In this document: one piece after another, positions 1 through 11,553 of the stretch
Layout: each line of letters opens with the position of its first letter
Position numbering within the stretch: position 1 is the first letter of the stretch
Source: Parasponia andersonii
Lineage: Eukaryota > Streptophyta > Magnoliopsida > Rosales > Cannabaceae
Assembly: GCA_002914805.1 (NCBI GenBank)
Contig: JXTB01000529.1
Coordinates: forward strand, 140,207 to 204,206
Length of the DNA stretch: 64,000 nt
Reading direction: 5' to 3'
The notes under the pieces: generated by a model
The model's database searches: none
What the model was told of the DNA's origin: nothing
What the model saw: the letters and a program-made list of their open reading frames with translations, nothing else
Program-made: the position numbers and the translations under genes

Positions 1-1998
1 GATAATTGCCCTGTAAATTCACCCTCAACTACACGAAGGCTAAAATTGCCCTGAGTTTTAGTCATCGTTGGGTATTTGTATCATGTGTATGTCTCAATGA
101 TTTCCTCAGCACTCCCCAGTGGAGTCTCAGCAGCCTATAAAGGGAAACCAAGTGATGATCAGTAATCAATTTAAAGTAAAATATGAGCCCTTATAAATTT
201 ACCTTGAATATAAGATACTCATCTCAGAATCGAAGATTTTCTATACGCACAAATCTGTCCAAGAAAATGTTGATTCCTTCTCTGACTGAGAAGGGATGGG
301 TTAAAACTCCATGTACACTAGGTTCCCTATATAAACAACAAATGAAGTTTGATAAGTAATCTAGGATGCTCAGATCATGCTCAACAACAATTACGTAGCT
401 GAAAAATACAAAAGATCGAGGTCACCTTTTACAACAAATTAAACATTCTTAAAATGTAAAAACATATGAAAGTATACATGAGATAGACTAGAGAAACATT
501 CTAGGATAGATAAGAGGAAGAAACAAAAAAAAGAAAAAAAAAACTGTCAGGCCTGAGCAAGGATCGAATAACTTGAGCTGCTTTGAGCCGCTGTTTCACA
601 TCAAGATAGCTAGAAGGTTCGTCGAACATATATATCTCAGACTTTTCTATGGCAGCAATGGCAATAGCAAATCTCTGAAGCTCTCTACCTGATAGATCTC
701 CTATACGATCCATAACCTAGTTTAGCTCAAGATAATTGCAGAGTTTGGCCTTGCGTTATTCTCTCTGAATGTGATCTATTTGCCTAAGCAGCTCACCTAC
801 AGTATTGCCTTGGGCTACTCTCGGAATGTGATCAACATACTGACGCTTTATAACTGCCTACAAAGGTTAAAAGCAAACATGTACTAAGCACCAAGAAATA
901 AAGTACCAAATGAACAAATGACTCATAATTGCAAACACAGACACCTATATCTCAGTACCCTAGACTTCTTTTCCAGTATACCAATAAAATAACTTTCCAG
1001 CTCAGACCCTTGATTATATGTCAAGATTTCCTGCCAGCCCGGAGGATTCTGAAAAAAGAACAATCAAGCATAAAGAAAACTGTAAAGTAAGCACAAAAAA
1101 GAGCTCAGTGAAGGGATATAGTCAGAAAATATATTACATTGAAATTTACCAAATTCAGTTTCAGTTTTCCAGCCAGAACTCTGAGAGCAGTTGACTTGCC
1201 AATGCCAGTAGTTCCAACCAAGCCTAGAACACGACCTTGCTTTGGGACTGGCAACCTATGATTTTATGGTGCTAATTCAACTCAATTTTAAATCATGGAG
1301 AAAGCTAAAAAAAATGGCAACCTTGAAACAATACTTGAATGAAAGTAGAAGGGGGAACCTGTGTAGTTTAAATGTATTTGGGCCATAACGATGAGTAGTA
1401 GCTTTGTCCTGATCTTTTGGCAAGTTAATTATCTCAATAGCTTCAAAGGGCCATTTCTGAATTTGGCAAAAAATATAGTTTAGTAAGATTAATATTACAA
1501 AATCAAAGAGAGTGTAGAGAAAAGAAACAGAAAGTAAGGTACAAACAAATCTAAACACAGATACCATACCCAATAAAGAGTTGCTTAGATATGAAAGCAA
1601 TCTTGGATTGAGTCGTAACCTCGATACATAATTTCCTTGCAGAATCAGATAGATATTATTATTGGATACATTATTATATAAAATTGAGTGGATGAGTTAT
1701 ATAAACAATACACATAAACAGTCGACAATAAGAACTAATTGTGCATAACAAAAAGTTATGAAATCAACAATAAGAAACTTTATATTTATATAGGTTGTTT
1801 CTACGAGTTACGTACCATAATACCCTTTAAAAAAAGAAAAGAAAAGAAAAAACATAGAGACAGGAATGAATGATCATCGTTATTATAATCAGGCCAGCCA
1901 TGATAATAATGTGCAGACAAGTCACACCGTTAGAAAAAGAAAAGAGATTATATATTCTAGTATAATATAGCATAGCATACCAAACGACGGGGCTGTTT
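1..1998 (-). pseudogene. ABCE/RLI (RNase L inhibitor-like ribosome-recycling ATPase) pseudogene, exons 1b to 8
   Basis: Minus-strand exons read in family order as an ABCE protein, the soluble ATPase that splits ribosomes. They are: rest of exon 1 (about 1981-1998), ferredoxin-like part (about 1560-1645), a PFEAI/INLPKD block (1359-1458), first Walker [10 protein letters not shown] (about 1149-1255), NPPGWQEIL block (about 962-1050), signature block with [13 protein letters not shown] (546-856), [11 protein letters not shown]-loop exon (about 194-400), and a KYPTMTKTQGNF exon running off the left edge. Stop codons interrupt exon 6 twice (before RKAKL and before VMDRI) and exon 7 once (after ENLRF). 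LSGGE is changed to LSGRE. Two cysteines of the iron-sulfur motif are Tyr and Trp. Introns are retained, so this is a duplicated gene, not a processed copy. Its 5' end lies at 7377-7456, beyond a copia insertion. Confidence 0.9.
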
Positions 1999-2376
1999 TG
2001 TTAGAAAATAAATTTATTTGTGACTTATTGGACCATAGATAAGTAGTTTAATTATTTAGGTTTATATTGTGAGTTGAGTTTATTTTAGTGTGTGTATCTA
2101 ATAGTCCATAGTTTAATACCCTAATTTTAAGAATATTCTTGTATTTGCTAGACTATATAATTAATTATGTGGTTAGTGGTTAGATGGAGCATTCTTACAT
2201 AATCTATAATCATCCTTAGAGTAGTAGAAATAGAGTGCTCTTCTCTCCCATTTGTATTAAGCCAAAGAGAAACAATTCAAGTAGTAATATAAGTTCTTCT
2301 CTTCCATCAAAATTCTTTCTAGTTTCTCCTTTAATCTTTCTAGTCTTTCAAGCCTTAAAAGTCTCCTATTTCTACA
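1999..2376 (+). repeat. copia 5' LTR
   Basis: This 378-bp repeat starts TGTTAGAAAATAAA and ends CTATTTCTACA. It pairs with 6995-7371 over its whole length with scattered substitutions. A TATA-like AT-rich segment and the CCCATTTGTATTAAG block occur in both copies. Confidence 0.93.
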
Positions 2377-2379
2377 AAG

Positions 2380-2391
2380 TGGTATCAGAGC
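2380..2391 (+). promoter_or_regulatory. copia primer binding site
   Basis: TGGTATCAGAGC lies 3 bases after the 5' LTR. It is the standard complement of the 3' end of initiator tRNA-Met used by plant copia elements. Confidence 0.92.
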
Positions 2392-2886
2392 AAAGTTGTG
2401 AGTTCTTTTGAAATTCTAAGTATGTTATATGGTTATAGCTTTAACTGATCTTCCACATCAAAAAAGAATTCTTGAGATTGAGAGTATTATTCATTTATTC
2501 CAAACATACCACTAGTATATATGAAATTAAAGAGCTCGACGAAACGAACATGCTGCAATAAAAATTATCTCAATCGAAGTCTAAATGAGTCGTCGGATGT
2601 TTACTGCCACAAACTGAGTTAACTCACTAAGTTGAGCCGAGTCAGAACCATTTGACTAAGCCTCAGAGCCATTGACCAAGTCGTCAAAGCTGTTTGACTG
2701 TGTCATCGACTAAGCAGTCAGAGCCATTGTTCACGCTGTTGACTACACTTTTAACCAGCGTTGATCGTTGACTGAGTGGTTGACTTTGACTATTGACTTT
2801 GACCAAGTCAATATACTAGTCAATCTTAAGGTTTTTCAATCCATCCCTATAGTCATAATTTTCAAAAGCTCACTCTGTTAAGAATT

Positions 2887-5800
2887 ATGGCTACCAGTAG
2901 TTTAGCATCTCTTCAAGTTCCATCACTTCATGGCAATAACTTTGATAATTGGATTATAAAAATGAAGGTCCTCTTTAGAACACATGATGTCCGGGATTTA
3001 ATAGAGAAAGGCTACAAAAAGCCAAGAGATAAGGCGATACTATCCACAACCTAGAAAGATAGTTTAAAAAACTCAAGAAAAAGAGACAAAAAGACTCTCT
3101 TCCTCATCTACCAAGCCTTAGATGATGATGGGTTTGAGAAAATCTCAAGTGCAACCACCGCCAAAGAAGTGTGGGAGAAACTTCAAATTTTATACAAGGG
3201 AGAAAAAAAAGTTTAAAAAGTACATCTTCAAACTTTAAGAGGAGAGTTTGATTTATTGCATATGACAGAGACTGAGTCAGTTTCTAATTATTTTTCTAGA
3301 GTTCTAACTATTTCCAATCAAATAAAAAGAACTGGTGAGAAACTAGAAAATGTTATAATCATAGAAAGATTCTTTGATCGTTAGATCCAAAATTCGAGAA
3401 TATTATTACTGTCATTAAAGAAACCAAAGATTTAGAAGCCATAACAATAGAACAACTCTTAGGTTCCTTGCAAGTCCATGAAGAAAAGAAAAAGTAGATG
3501 CAAAATTTCAATGAGCAGCTCTTCAAGGCTCAACTCCAAGAGAAAAAAGAAGATTTCAACAATGGAAAAGGATGTGGAAGAGGTCGTGGCCAAGGAAGAG
3601 GTCACAAATGTGGAAGAGGAGGAAGAGAATGTAACAACAACAATTATGAAAACAAAGATAGAAGAGAAAGTTCGATAAGAGTTATGGAAGAGGTAACTCA
3701 CGACATTAGCATGACAAGTCCCAAATCAAATGTCACAATTATTAGAGATATGGTTATTATTCTTCTAAATATAGAGCTCTAAAGAAGGTGCAAGAGAGAG
3801 CCAACTATGCTGAAGATAAAAAAATAAAAGGAAGATATGTTGTTGTTAGCATGCAAGGAAACCAATGGGTACCAAGAAAATATATGGTACCTTGACAGTA
3901 GAGCAAGCAATCATACGAGTAGATGAAGAGATATATTCATAGAACTTGACAGTTGGATGTCTGGAAATGTTTCATTTGGAGATGACTTTAAGGCAGCAGT
4001 AAAGAGTAAAAGTAAAATTCTCATACGCTTGAGAAATGGAGAACATCAGTTTATTCCAAACATTTACTATATGCTTAACACGAAGAGTAATATCTTGAGT
4101 CTTGACTAACTCTTAGAGAAAGGCTATAATATTTACATGAAGGAAAATAGTCTTTTTTTTGAGAGATAATAGAAACAAGTTAATCACTAAAGTGCTAATA
4201 ACAAGAAATAGAATGTTCTTGTTATACATTTAAAATGATATAGCAAAGTGTCTAAAGACTTGCTATAAAGATTCATCATGGCTTTGGCACCTAAGGTTTA
4301 GACATCTCAATTTTGGTAGTCTAGAATTATTAGCAACGAATGAGATGGTTCGAGGTCTACCCTTCATCAGTCAACCAGACCAATTATGTGAAGGATGCTT
4401 ATTGGGAAAGTAATTTAGAAGAAGTTTTCCAAGAGAATGAAGTTCCCGAGCTCATAACTGCTTAAGTTCATATATACTGATGTGTGTGGTCCAATAAGAC
4501 CAAGTTCTCTTAGTAAGAGTAACTATTTTCTCCTATTTATTGATGATTTTTCAAGAAATATTTAGGTGCATTTCTTAAAAGAGAAATCAGAAGTGTTCGA
4601 AAAATTCAAGAAGTTCAAGGCACTTGTTGAAAAAAAAAAATGATTGAAGTATCAAGGCAATGAGATCTGGTAGAGGAGAAGAATTCACATCTCACGAGTT
4701 TCAGAAGTATTGTGAAGACAACAACATCCGTCATCCTTTAACAGTACCAAGATCTTCCTAACAAAATGGTGTCGCAGAAAGGAAGAATAGAATAATCCTT
4801 GACATCACCAAAAGCATGCTCAAGAGTAAAGGAATACCAAAGAAGTTTTGGGCTGAAACTATAGCTTGTGCAGTTTACCTATCAAATCACTCTCTAACAA
4901 GAAGCATATGGAGAAAGACATCGCAAGAAGCTTGGAGCAGAAAAAAGCATAGAATCTCTCACCTAAGAGTGTTTGGAAGCATAGTTTATGCTCACATGTC
5001 CGATACAAAGAGAACGAAGCTCGGTGATAAAATTGAGAAGTTTATCTTCATCGACTATGACTCTAACTCAAAAGGCTACAAACTCTACAATCTAAACAAT
5101 GGTAAGACCATTATTAGTCACAACGTAGAGTTTAACGAAGAAAACACCTAAGAATGGCACACACAAGAGGAAAACTATGACTTCCTGCTATACATTGAAG
5201 AAGAAAGCGAGCAACGAAGAGTGGAGCAAGTAAGAGAAGAACTCTAAGAGCCTATTACCCCACCTACTTCACCAATGGCAAGTACTCACCAAGAAACAAT
5301 ACCAGGATTGTCTTCAAATAGCAGTTCAAGTAAAAGGATAACAAGATTAAGGAACTTACAAGAGATATATGAGGTTACTGAGAATCAAAATAACTTGACT
5401 CTCTTTTGCCTTCTTACTGATTGTAAACCACTAAACTTTGATGAAGTTGTTCAAAGTAAAAAGTGACAAAATACAATGGATGAAGAAATAAAGGTGATCA
5501 TAAAGAATGATACATGAGAGCTTGCTACACTTCCAAAGGAACACAAAGCAATCGGTGTGAAATGGGTCTACAAAGCTAAGAAGAATGCTAAAGGAGAAGT
5601 AGAGAAGGCAAGATTGGTTGCGAAAGGATACAGTCAATGACAAAGCATCGACTATAATGAGGCATTTACTCTTGTCACTCGTCTAGAAATGGTACGATTG
5701 ATCATCTCATTGGCTATTTAAAATAAATGAAAAATTCATCAAATAGATGTCAAGTCTACTTTCTTAAATAGAGTCCTTGAAGGAAAAGTCTATATAGAGC

Positions 5801-6946
5801 AACCATCTGGATATGAGATTAATAGACTAGAAGATAAGGTTCTGAAGTTGAAGAAGAACCTTTATGGGTTAAAGCAAGCACTGAGAGCATAGAATAGTCA
5901 CATCAACAAGTACTTCCAAGATAACAACTTCATTAAATGTCCTTATGAGCATGCGTTGTACATCAAAGTTAAAAATGAAGATATCTTGTTCGTGTACCTT
6001 TATGTCGATGATTTGATCTTCATGAGGAGTAACCCATCTATGTTTGAAGAGTTCAAGAAAAAAATGACAAAAAATTTCGAGATGATTGATATCGGGCTCA
6101 TGTGTTCCTATCTTGGCATAAAAGTGAAATAAGAAGAAAATAAAATTTTCATTTCACAAGAAGATTACGCTAAGGAGATTATCAAGAAGTTCAAAATGAA
6201 TGATTGCAAAGCTATCATTACACTGATCGAATGTAGAGTCAAACTATCAAAGTATGATGAAGGAGAAAAGGTAGATCCAACACTCTACAAGAGCTTAGTT
6301 GGAAGTCTGCGCTACCTGACTTGCAGAAGACCTGACATTCTCTATGTCGTAGGCCTAGTCAGTCATTATATGGAATCTCCAACAACTATTCACTTGAAAG
6401 TTACCAAGAGAATCCTTCGATATATTAAAGGTACAACTAACTTTGACTTACAATATTCATCATCTAATAACTATAATCTTATGGGTTATAGTGACAGTGA
6501 TTGGAGTGAAGACTTAGATGATTGAAAGAGTAAAAGTGGCTTTACATTCTTCATGGGAGATACTACTTTCACATAGATATCTAAGAAGTAACCAATCGTC
6601 ACACTTTCAACTGTGAAGCAGAGTATATTGCAGCTAATCATGTATCTGTCATGTAATTTAGCTAAAACACATGTTAAAGGAATTATGTATTCTGCAGAAT
6701 GAACTTACTGAGATCTATATTGACAATAAATCAGCAATTACTTTGGTAAAGAATTCTGTCTTCCGTGATAGAAGCAAACACATCGAATTTTACTACCATT
6801 ACATAAGAGAATGTGTTGCAAGAAAAGACGCACAACTGAAGTATGTGAAGACTTAAGTCCAAATGGTAAATATTTTCACCAAACCACTCAAGCATGAGAT
6901 TTTTCTCAAGTTAAGAAATTTATTAGGTATCACAAATCAAGTTTAA
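2887..6946 (+). pseudogene. copia Gag-Pol polyprotein, degenerate
   Basis: The reading starts MATSSLASLQVPSLHGNNFD, a copia gag N-terminus. It passes a Gly/Arg-rich stretch with a ruined zinc knuckle (about 3560-3700). The protease block WYLDSRASNH near 3890 has Arg in place of the Gly of the DSG catalytic triplet. Integrase core is at about 4670-5150 (QNGVAERKNR near 4760). RT follows at about 5520-6130, with KWVYKAKKNAKGEV and YVDDLIF near 6001, then a SLRYLTCRRPDI block at about 6300 and RNase H to GITNQV and a TAA at 6946. Stops occur at least every few hundred bases (for example near 3053, 3381, 5638 and 6524) with several frame changes. No function is expected. Confidence 0.9.
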
Positions 6947-7011
6947 GGGGTGTTAGAAAATAAATTTTAGGTATCACAAATCAAGTTTAAGGGGTGTTAG
7001 AAAATAAACTT
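6924..7011 (+). repeat. 44-bp tandem duplication over polypurine tract and LTR edge
   Basis: TAGGTATCACAAATC starts at 6924 and again at 6968. Both units run through the purine tract AAGTTTAAGGGG into the LTR start TGTTAGAAAATAAA. The true LTR, judged against the 5' copy, begins at 6995. Confidence 0.85.
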
Positions 7012-7371
7012 ATTTGCGACCCATTAGACAATAGATAAGTAGTTTAGTTATTTAGGTTTATGTTGTGAATTGGACTTATTTTGGTGTGTATCCAATAGCC
7101 CATAGTTTAGTATCTTAGTTTCTAGAGTATTCTTGTATCTGCTAGATTGTATAATTAATTATGTAGTTAGTGGTCGGATGGAATATTCTTACACAATCTA
7201 AAATCATCCTTGGAATCATATAAATAGAGTACTCTTCCCTCCCATTTGTATTAAGTCAAAGAAAAACAATTCAAGTAGTAATACAAATTCTTCTTTTCTA
7301 TCAAAATTTTTTCTAATTTCTCCTTTAATTTTTCTAGTCTTTTTAGCCTTAAAAATCTCCTATTTTTAACA
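6995..7371 (+). repeat. copia 3' LTR
   Basis: This 377-bp direct partner of 1999-2376 is preceded by the purine tract of the AAGTTTAAGGGG type and ends AACA. The tract and the first LTR bases are duplicated in tandem (see 6924-7011). Confidence 0.93.
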
Positions 7372-7376
7372 AGTTT

Positions 7377-7456
7377 TTCTAGCACTCCTGGCGACACTTT
7401 TTGGGCTTGCGCCTGTCCAAGTTTACTATAGTTATATGCGTCAACTGATCGGCCAT
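7377..7456 (-). pseudogene. ABCE/RLI pseudogene, exon 1a with start codon
   Basis: Reading the minus strand from ATG at 7456-7454 gives MADQLTHITIV then a KPKKCRQEC block, the start of ABCE proteins and the first iron-sulfur cysteines. A TAG follows the second cysteine where the family has Lys. The sequence stops at the copia 3' LTR and continues on the other side, where 1998 downward gives the SPVV residues expected next. Removing 1999-7371 and one target duplication restores the order of exon 1. The CT-rich sequence above 7456 would be its 5'UTR. Confidence 0.88.
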
Positions 7457-8700
7457 GGCTCCAACGACACAAGTAGAAGACGAAGAAGCAGCAGAAGAAG
7501 AACAAGAAGAAGGTGTTTTCAAATTGAAGGTTCGGAAACAACACAAAAACTTTGAATGATATATCTCTGATAATACGAAGATTGCAACTAATGATAACTA
7601 AGTCTTTAAATACATAAATAATTCTAGGCTACGACTTACAATAGAAATAGGAAACTTAATACAAACGGGAAACAAATGAACTCACTTATCTAATTAAAAC
7701 ATTATTACCGAAAAAATAACATATAGCTATAAACATAAGAAAATAGGAAAAACTAAATAATAATATCATTAATATTTCTGTTGTTATCTTTTTATTAATT
7801 AGGATAATTATGTTTTATCTTATTTTTGAATTATTAAAATTTTTTTTGTTTTAATTCTTAGAATTAATATTCTAATTGAACTAAGATTCTTATTATACAT
7901 GTCTATAGACAGCCTAGTTATTTTCATTACTTGTCCTAACGTAGAAAAGGTTTGTTCTATCTCTCTCTCATTCTCACCCTAATTCTATCTTCCCAATTTA
8001 ACTTCAACTTTTTCTATCGGGTTTTCTTATTTTTCCTCCAAATGTTTTATTTTCTTCCTAATATCTCCAATTTTTTTTGCTCCCAATTTGAATCCATAGG
8101 AAACGAAAATCCTATTCTGAAAAAAAATATAACAATAATTTCGAAAACACTCCTTTTGTTTATAGCTATATACTACATTTAACAAATTGTTTTATCTCCT
8201 CTATGAATTTTTTTTTTTTTTGAGGGGACCTTTATTTTTTAAAATAAGAAATAATAACCCTCATTCAAATTCAATTCAATTTTTTTTCCTTAAAAAAAAT
8301 CAATCAAATTTTTTACCATTTCTTTTTTTTTTCCCTAATGACAGTAATAAAATTGGGATATTAATGTTAAAACAACTCATTTTTTATTTTCAAAAAAGAA
8401 TATTTTAAAAAATATTGAAAAAATGAAATACATTACTGACATTTCTCTATAATATGGAAAAAAAAAGAGTATGATTTTTTTTTTTTATTTAAAAGAAGTA
8501 CACTAAAAATAAATAGACTTGCTCTACAATTGAATTAAAAAAAAATAAAAAAAAAATTAGGGAAGAAGAATAAATCTTTTTTTATTGAACGTATTTGTTC
8601 ATTGTGGCTAAATGATATTATATTCTGTTTATTATATATTTTTTCCCATGTTTTCAAAATAGAGCTTGAATTTTTTGAGAACTAAGGGTATTTATCTATA
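7457..8700. other. AT-rich intergenic stretch, no gene seen
   Basis: This would be the upstream region of the ABCE pseudogene. It contains a CT-rich 5'UTR-like segment on the minus strand (to about 7540), then AT-rich DNA with long T and A runs (for example 8205-8222 and 8470-8490). Predicted reading frames are low-complexity Phe/Leu/Asn and are not credible genes. Confidence 0.6.
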
Positions 8701-8704
8701 ATAA

Positions 8705-9950
8705 AGGGAGTATATTTTGGGATTATCCAAAAAAACCGTAATTTTGATGACAAGCTCCCGACGTCGGAGAAGACATCCTTCCGACCTCTTGGTATCTAAT
8801 AAGGACCCGACTAGCATACTCCAAAACACGTAGAGGAGTCACAACTTGATTCTCAAAAACAAATTTGTTCCTTGCACTCCATAAACTCCTAAAGCAGTAA
8901 CAAAAAACTTTGAACTTGGTTGTGGATAGGTCGGTGGCAGAAAAAGACATACAACCCACCAAAGGTAAAACTATGGAACTTCGAATTCTTCATCCAAATG
9001 GAACTGAACAACCACGTTTATACAACAAAAGAACACGTCCAAAATACATGGATAGAGGTCTCCTCCTCCTCCTTAACCACATGCACCATACCGAGCAAGG
9101 AATAGATCTCTTGGCCAGATTATGCCTGACCACTAGTAATGCTTCATGGAATTCTCTCCATTGGCATACTTTTATCTTCGAAGGGATTCTACTCTCCCAT
9201 AGACAACGCCACCAGTAGAAATCTACCCCTACACCTGAACTACACTATCATGCAAAGAATGAGCTTGAGCAACCTTATAGCTGAACTTGACAGAATATTT
9301 ATCGGTAGACTCAAAATGCCAAATCAGTCTCCCCTCAGACTCAAAGGGATACACTTAATGATATCAACGTCTATGGGCGAAAATATATGCTCCAAGAAAG
9401 CTTCATTCCATCTATCATTAAGAATAAAATCACTTACATGCCAAACTTCCGACAAATGAGAGAGGGAGGTCATAGGTTTGAGGGTGGAAGGATTTGGGAT
9501 CCATAAATGGGTTCGTCAACAAACAGATAGACCTACTATTACCAACTCTCCATCTAGTGCCCATTTTAATAAGTTCCATCCCTCAAACAATACTCTTCCA
9601 AACATAAGAGACATTATTACCTCCTTCAATATCAAGAGTTGAAGTCGTCCCAAGATACTTTGATTTCTAAACCATAGCCATCAAAGAGTCTCGGGATTGA
9701 TTCTTTTAAACCAAATATAACCTAAGCCGCCGAGCTTGTTTGGCAAATGGCAACCATTGCCTGATTAAATTCACTGAGTAGTCTAAAACCCACACCACCA
9801 CAACTCTTGGGGGAACATATCCTATTCCAACTGACCCAATGAATCTCTACAGTGTCCTCTTTATCTCCCCACCAAAAATGACACATCGTAGCCTCCAACA
9901 CTTTACAAAAAGTAATTGATAACTTAGAATATACTCATTATATATATCAG
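8705..9950 (-). pseudogene. LINE (L1-type) retrotransposon, 3' part with zinc-binding RT tail and RNase H-like end
   Basis: Minus-strand translation gives the usual C-terminal blocks of plant LINE ORF2 in order. First comes FWWGDKE with [25 protein letters not shown] residues at about 9780-9890. A WRVGN block follows near 9550, then VSDFILNDRWNEAF (about 9400-9450) with SPIDVDIIKCIPLS. Next is a zinc-binding stretch with EEETSIHVFWTCSF (about 9020-9080) and finally LWSARNKFVFEN (about 8860-8900). Stops and frameshifts break it throughout. The RT catalytic core and 5' end are missing, as is common for 5'-truncated LINEs. Confidence 0.78.
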
Positions 9951-10260
9951 GGTTGCTTGATCTGTAGCCTTAAATCAAGATCTCCTTACTACCAATTGAA
10001 AAAGGCCTCGAAGCCAGATATGAAGCATTCTCCAAACCATTTCTTTAACGCCCATTGAAAATAGCTTGCTTGTTCGCGCCAACAATGGTAAGTCCCTCAC
10101 TAAACACTTTCCCCTAGTTGTATACTCCTCCTTTTAAGTAGGTAAGGAACGCTAAGCACTTGTTTTACTATTACTTTTCTCTCTTTTTTGAAATAAAATA
10201 AAACACAAATATATCCTCGGATGTCAATTTTATCAAATGGTAATATTCCTTCTTTTAAGT

Positions 10261-10370
10261 AGGTAAGTAACGCTAAGGTGGTATTTGGTTCGTAGAATAG
10301 AATTAGATTAAAAGAAGGTAAGTAACGCTAAGGTAGTATTTAGTTCGTAGAATAGAATTAGATTGGTAAT
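10261..10370 (+). repeat. 55-bp tandem duplication, MITE-like edge
   Basis: AGGTAAGTAACGCTAAGG followed by GT.GTATTT.GTTCGTAGAATAG occurs at 10261 and again 55 bases later at 10316. The GGTGGTATTTGGTTCG core resembles ends of plant MITEs, but matching terminal repeats could not be fixed. Confidence 0.6.
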
Positions 10371-10920
10371 GAGAATCGTAATAAAATAAAATTGGAAAAG
10401 TAATAGAAATAATAATTTACTGTTTGGTTGAAACTTGAAATAATTTTGGAATAGAATAAAAAAAAAATATTCTGTTGGAAAAAATATCCTTACTTTTAAA
10501 TGTTTTAAAAGGACAAAATAAAAAAAAAAATTGAGTATTAAAATTTTTATAAAATGATAGAATTCTAATTCCATTGGTAGTAGAATAGTATAATAATTCT
10601 ACCATTTCATGTAATTGTGATTCCAATGAAATTATAATTTTTTTGCTAAAAATACAACTAAACTAAAGAATATACTTTTTTTTTTTTTAGAATCACTTTT
10701 TTATTTTAAAGTTGATTCCTTTAAACCAAAAGTTGATTCTTTTAAACCATGACTTAATTGTTAGAATTATCTCTCGTTTCTGAAATAAAATAAAACGCGG
10801 TTATGTGCTCGAGACACAAGACATGTATTTGAGATCACTTCCAGGAACAAAAGAAGACAAATTGAACATATCGCCAAACAAAGTGTGATCTTATGTTCAT
10901 TTCTTACTTTTCACCATAAA

Positions 10921-11024
10921 CCTCTTATTGTGGATTTTTATTTTTTTTAATACATTGTTAGATTAGTATGGACCTCTTATTGTGGATTTTGTATTTTTTT
11001 AATACATTGTTAGATTAGTATAGG
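10921..11024 (+). repeat. 52-bp tandem duplication
   Basis: CCTCTTATTGTGGATTTT begins at 10921 and at 10973. Each copy continues through AATACATTGTTAGATTAGTA with only small differences. Confidence 0.8.
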
Positions 11025-11553
11025 GTAGATTAGTACAGGGAGAGGGGAGGCAGGATGAGTTTGATCCAAGGAGCTTTTCTACAAGCTCGTGGATTTTTAT
11101 TTTTGCTTTAGTGCGGATACTCCGAAATATCGAATATACTTTTTGCTTTTGCGATGAAACATGAAACATGAAACATCAAGCAACCAACCAACAAATGAAC
11201 AGCTTTAACTTTCTTGTTCGTCTTATTTTTCATAAACGAAAAAGGTTTGCTCAAATGTCATTTTAATGAACAGCCATCACGTATCAATCATATGGGTTAG
11301 TTTTAAAGTTGGTCATATAATATCTATGGTGAAAATTTGGTATGCTAAATCGTGGTTAAGTAATGGCAACAACCAACGATGGAATAAACAGCCCAACAAA
11401 GTATACATCAAAGAGTGCAAATGTACGGATTATTTGGCGAAATAAGAATCAGCAAAGATAAAAAAGGCATGCATAGTACGACTATAATATAATATTCAGC
11501 TTGAGCGTCAGCGTGGGCCTGCTGCGAGACTGGGTGGGCGAGGTAGAGAAGGA

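Larger units (their letters stand above)
1999..7371 (+). mobile_element. Ty1/copia LTR retrotransposon, full length but inactive
   Basis: The element has two LTRs (1999-2376 and 6995-7371, both TG...CA). A primer binding site follows the left LTR and a purine tract precedes the right one. Domain order is gag, protease, integrase, RT, RNase H, which is the copia order. The flanks are TGTTT (1994-1998) and AGTTT (7372-7376), a 5-bp target duplication with one mismatch. Many stops and frameshifts make it non-autonomous. It sits in exon 1 of the ABCE pseudogene. Confidence 0.95.
9951..11553. other. Intergenic region with short repeats, no gene seen
   Basis: The region is AT-rich. It holds the repeated segment TAAGTAGGTAAG.AACGCTAAG at about 10133, 10254 and (variant) 10310, a 55-bp tandem duplication (10261-10370) and a 52-bp tandem duplication (10921-11024). 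A MITE-like AT-rich block with GTGGTATTTGGTTCG at its left side spans about 10278-10640. GAAACAT is repeated at 11157-11176. The part below 11554 is downstream of the glycine-rich protein gene. Confidence 0.5.

Noticed and set aside
3459..3701. Minus-strand Ser/Phe/Leu-rich frame
   Set aside because: It is the reverse of the degenerate copia gag tail and is low complexity.
7455..7559. Plus-strand acidic open frame of 34 codons starting MAPTTQVEDEE
   Set aside because: It lies opposite the start codon and CT-rich leader of the ABCE pseudogene; the acidic run is just the reverse of that leader.
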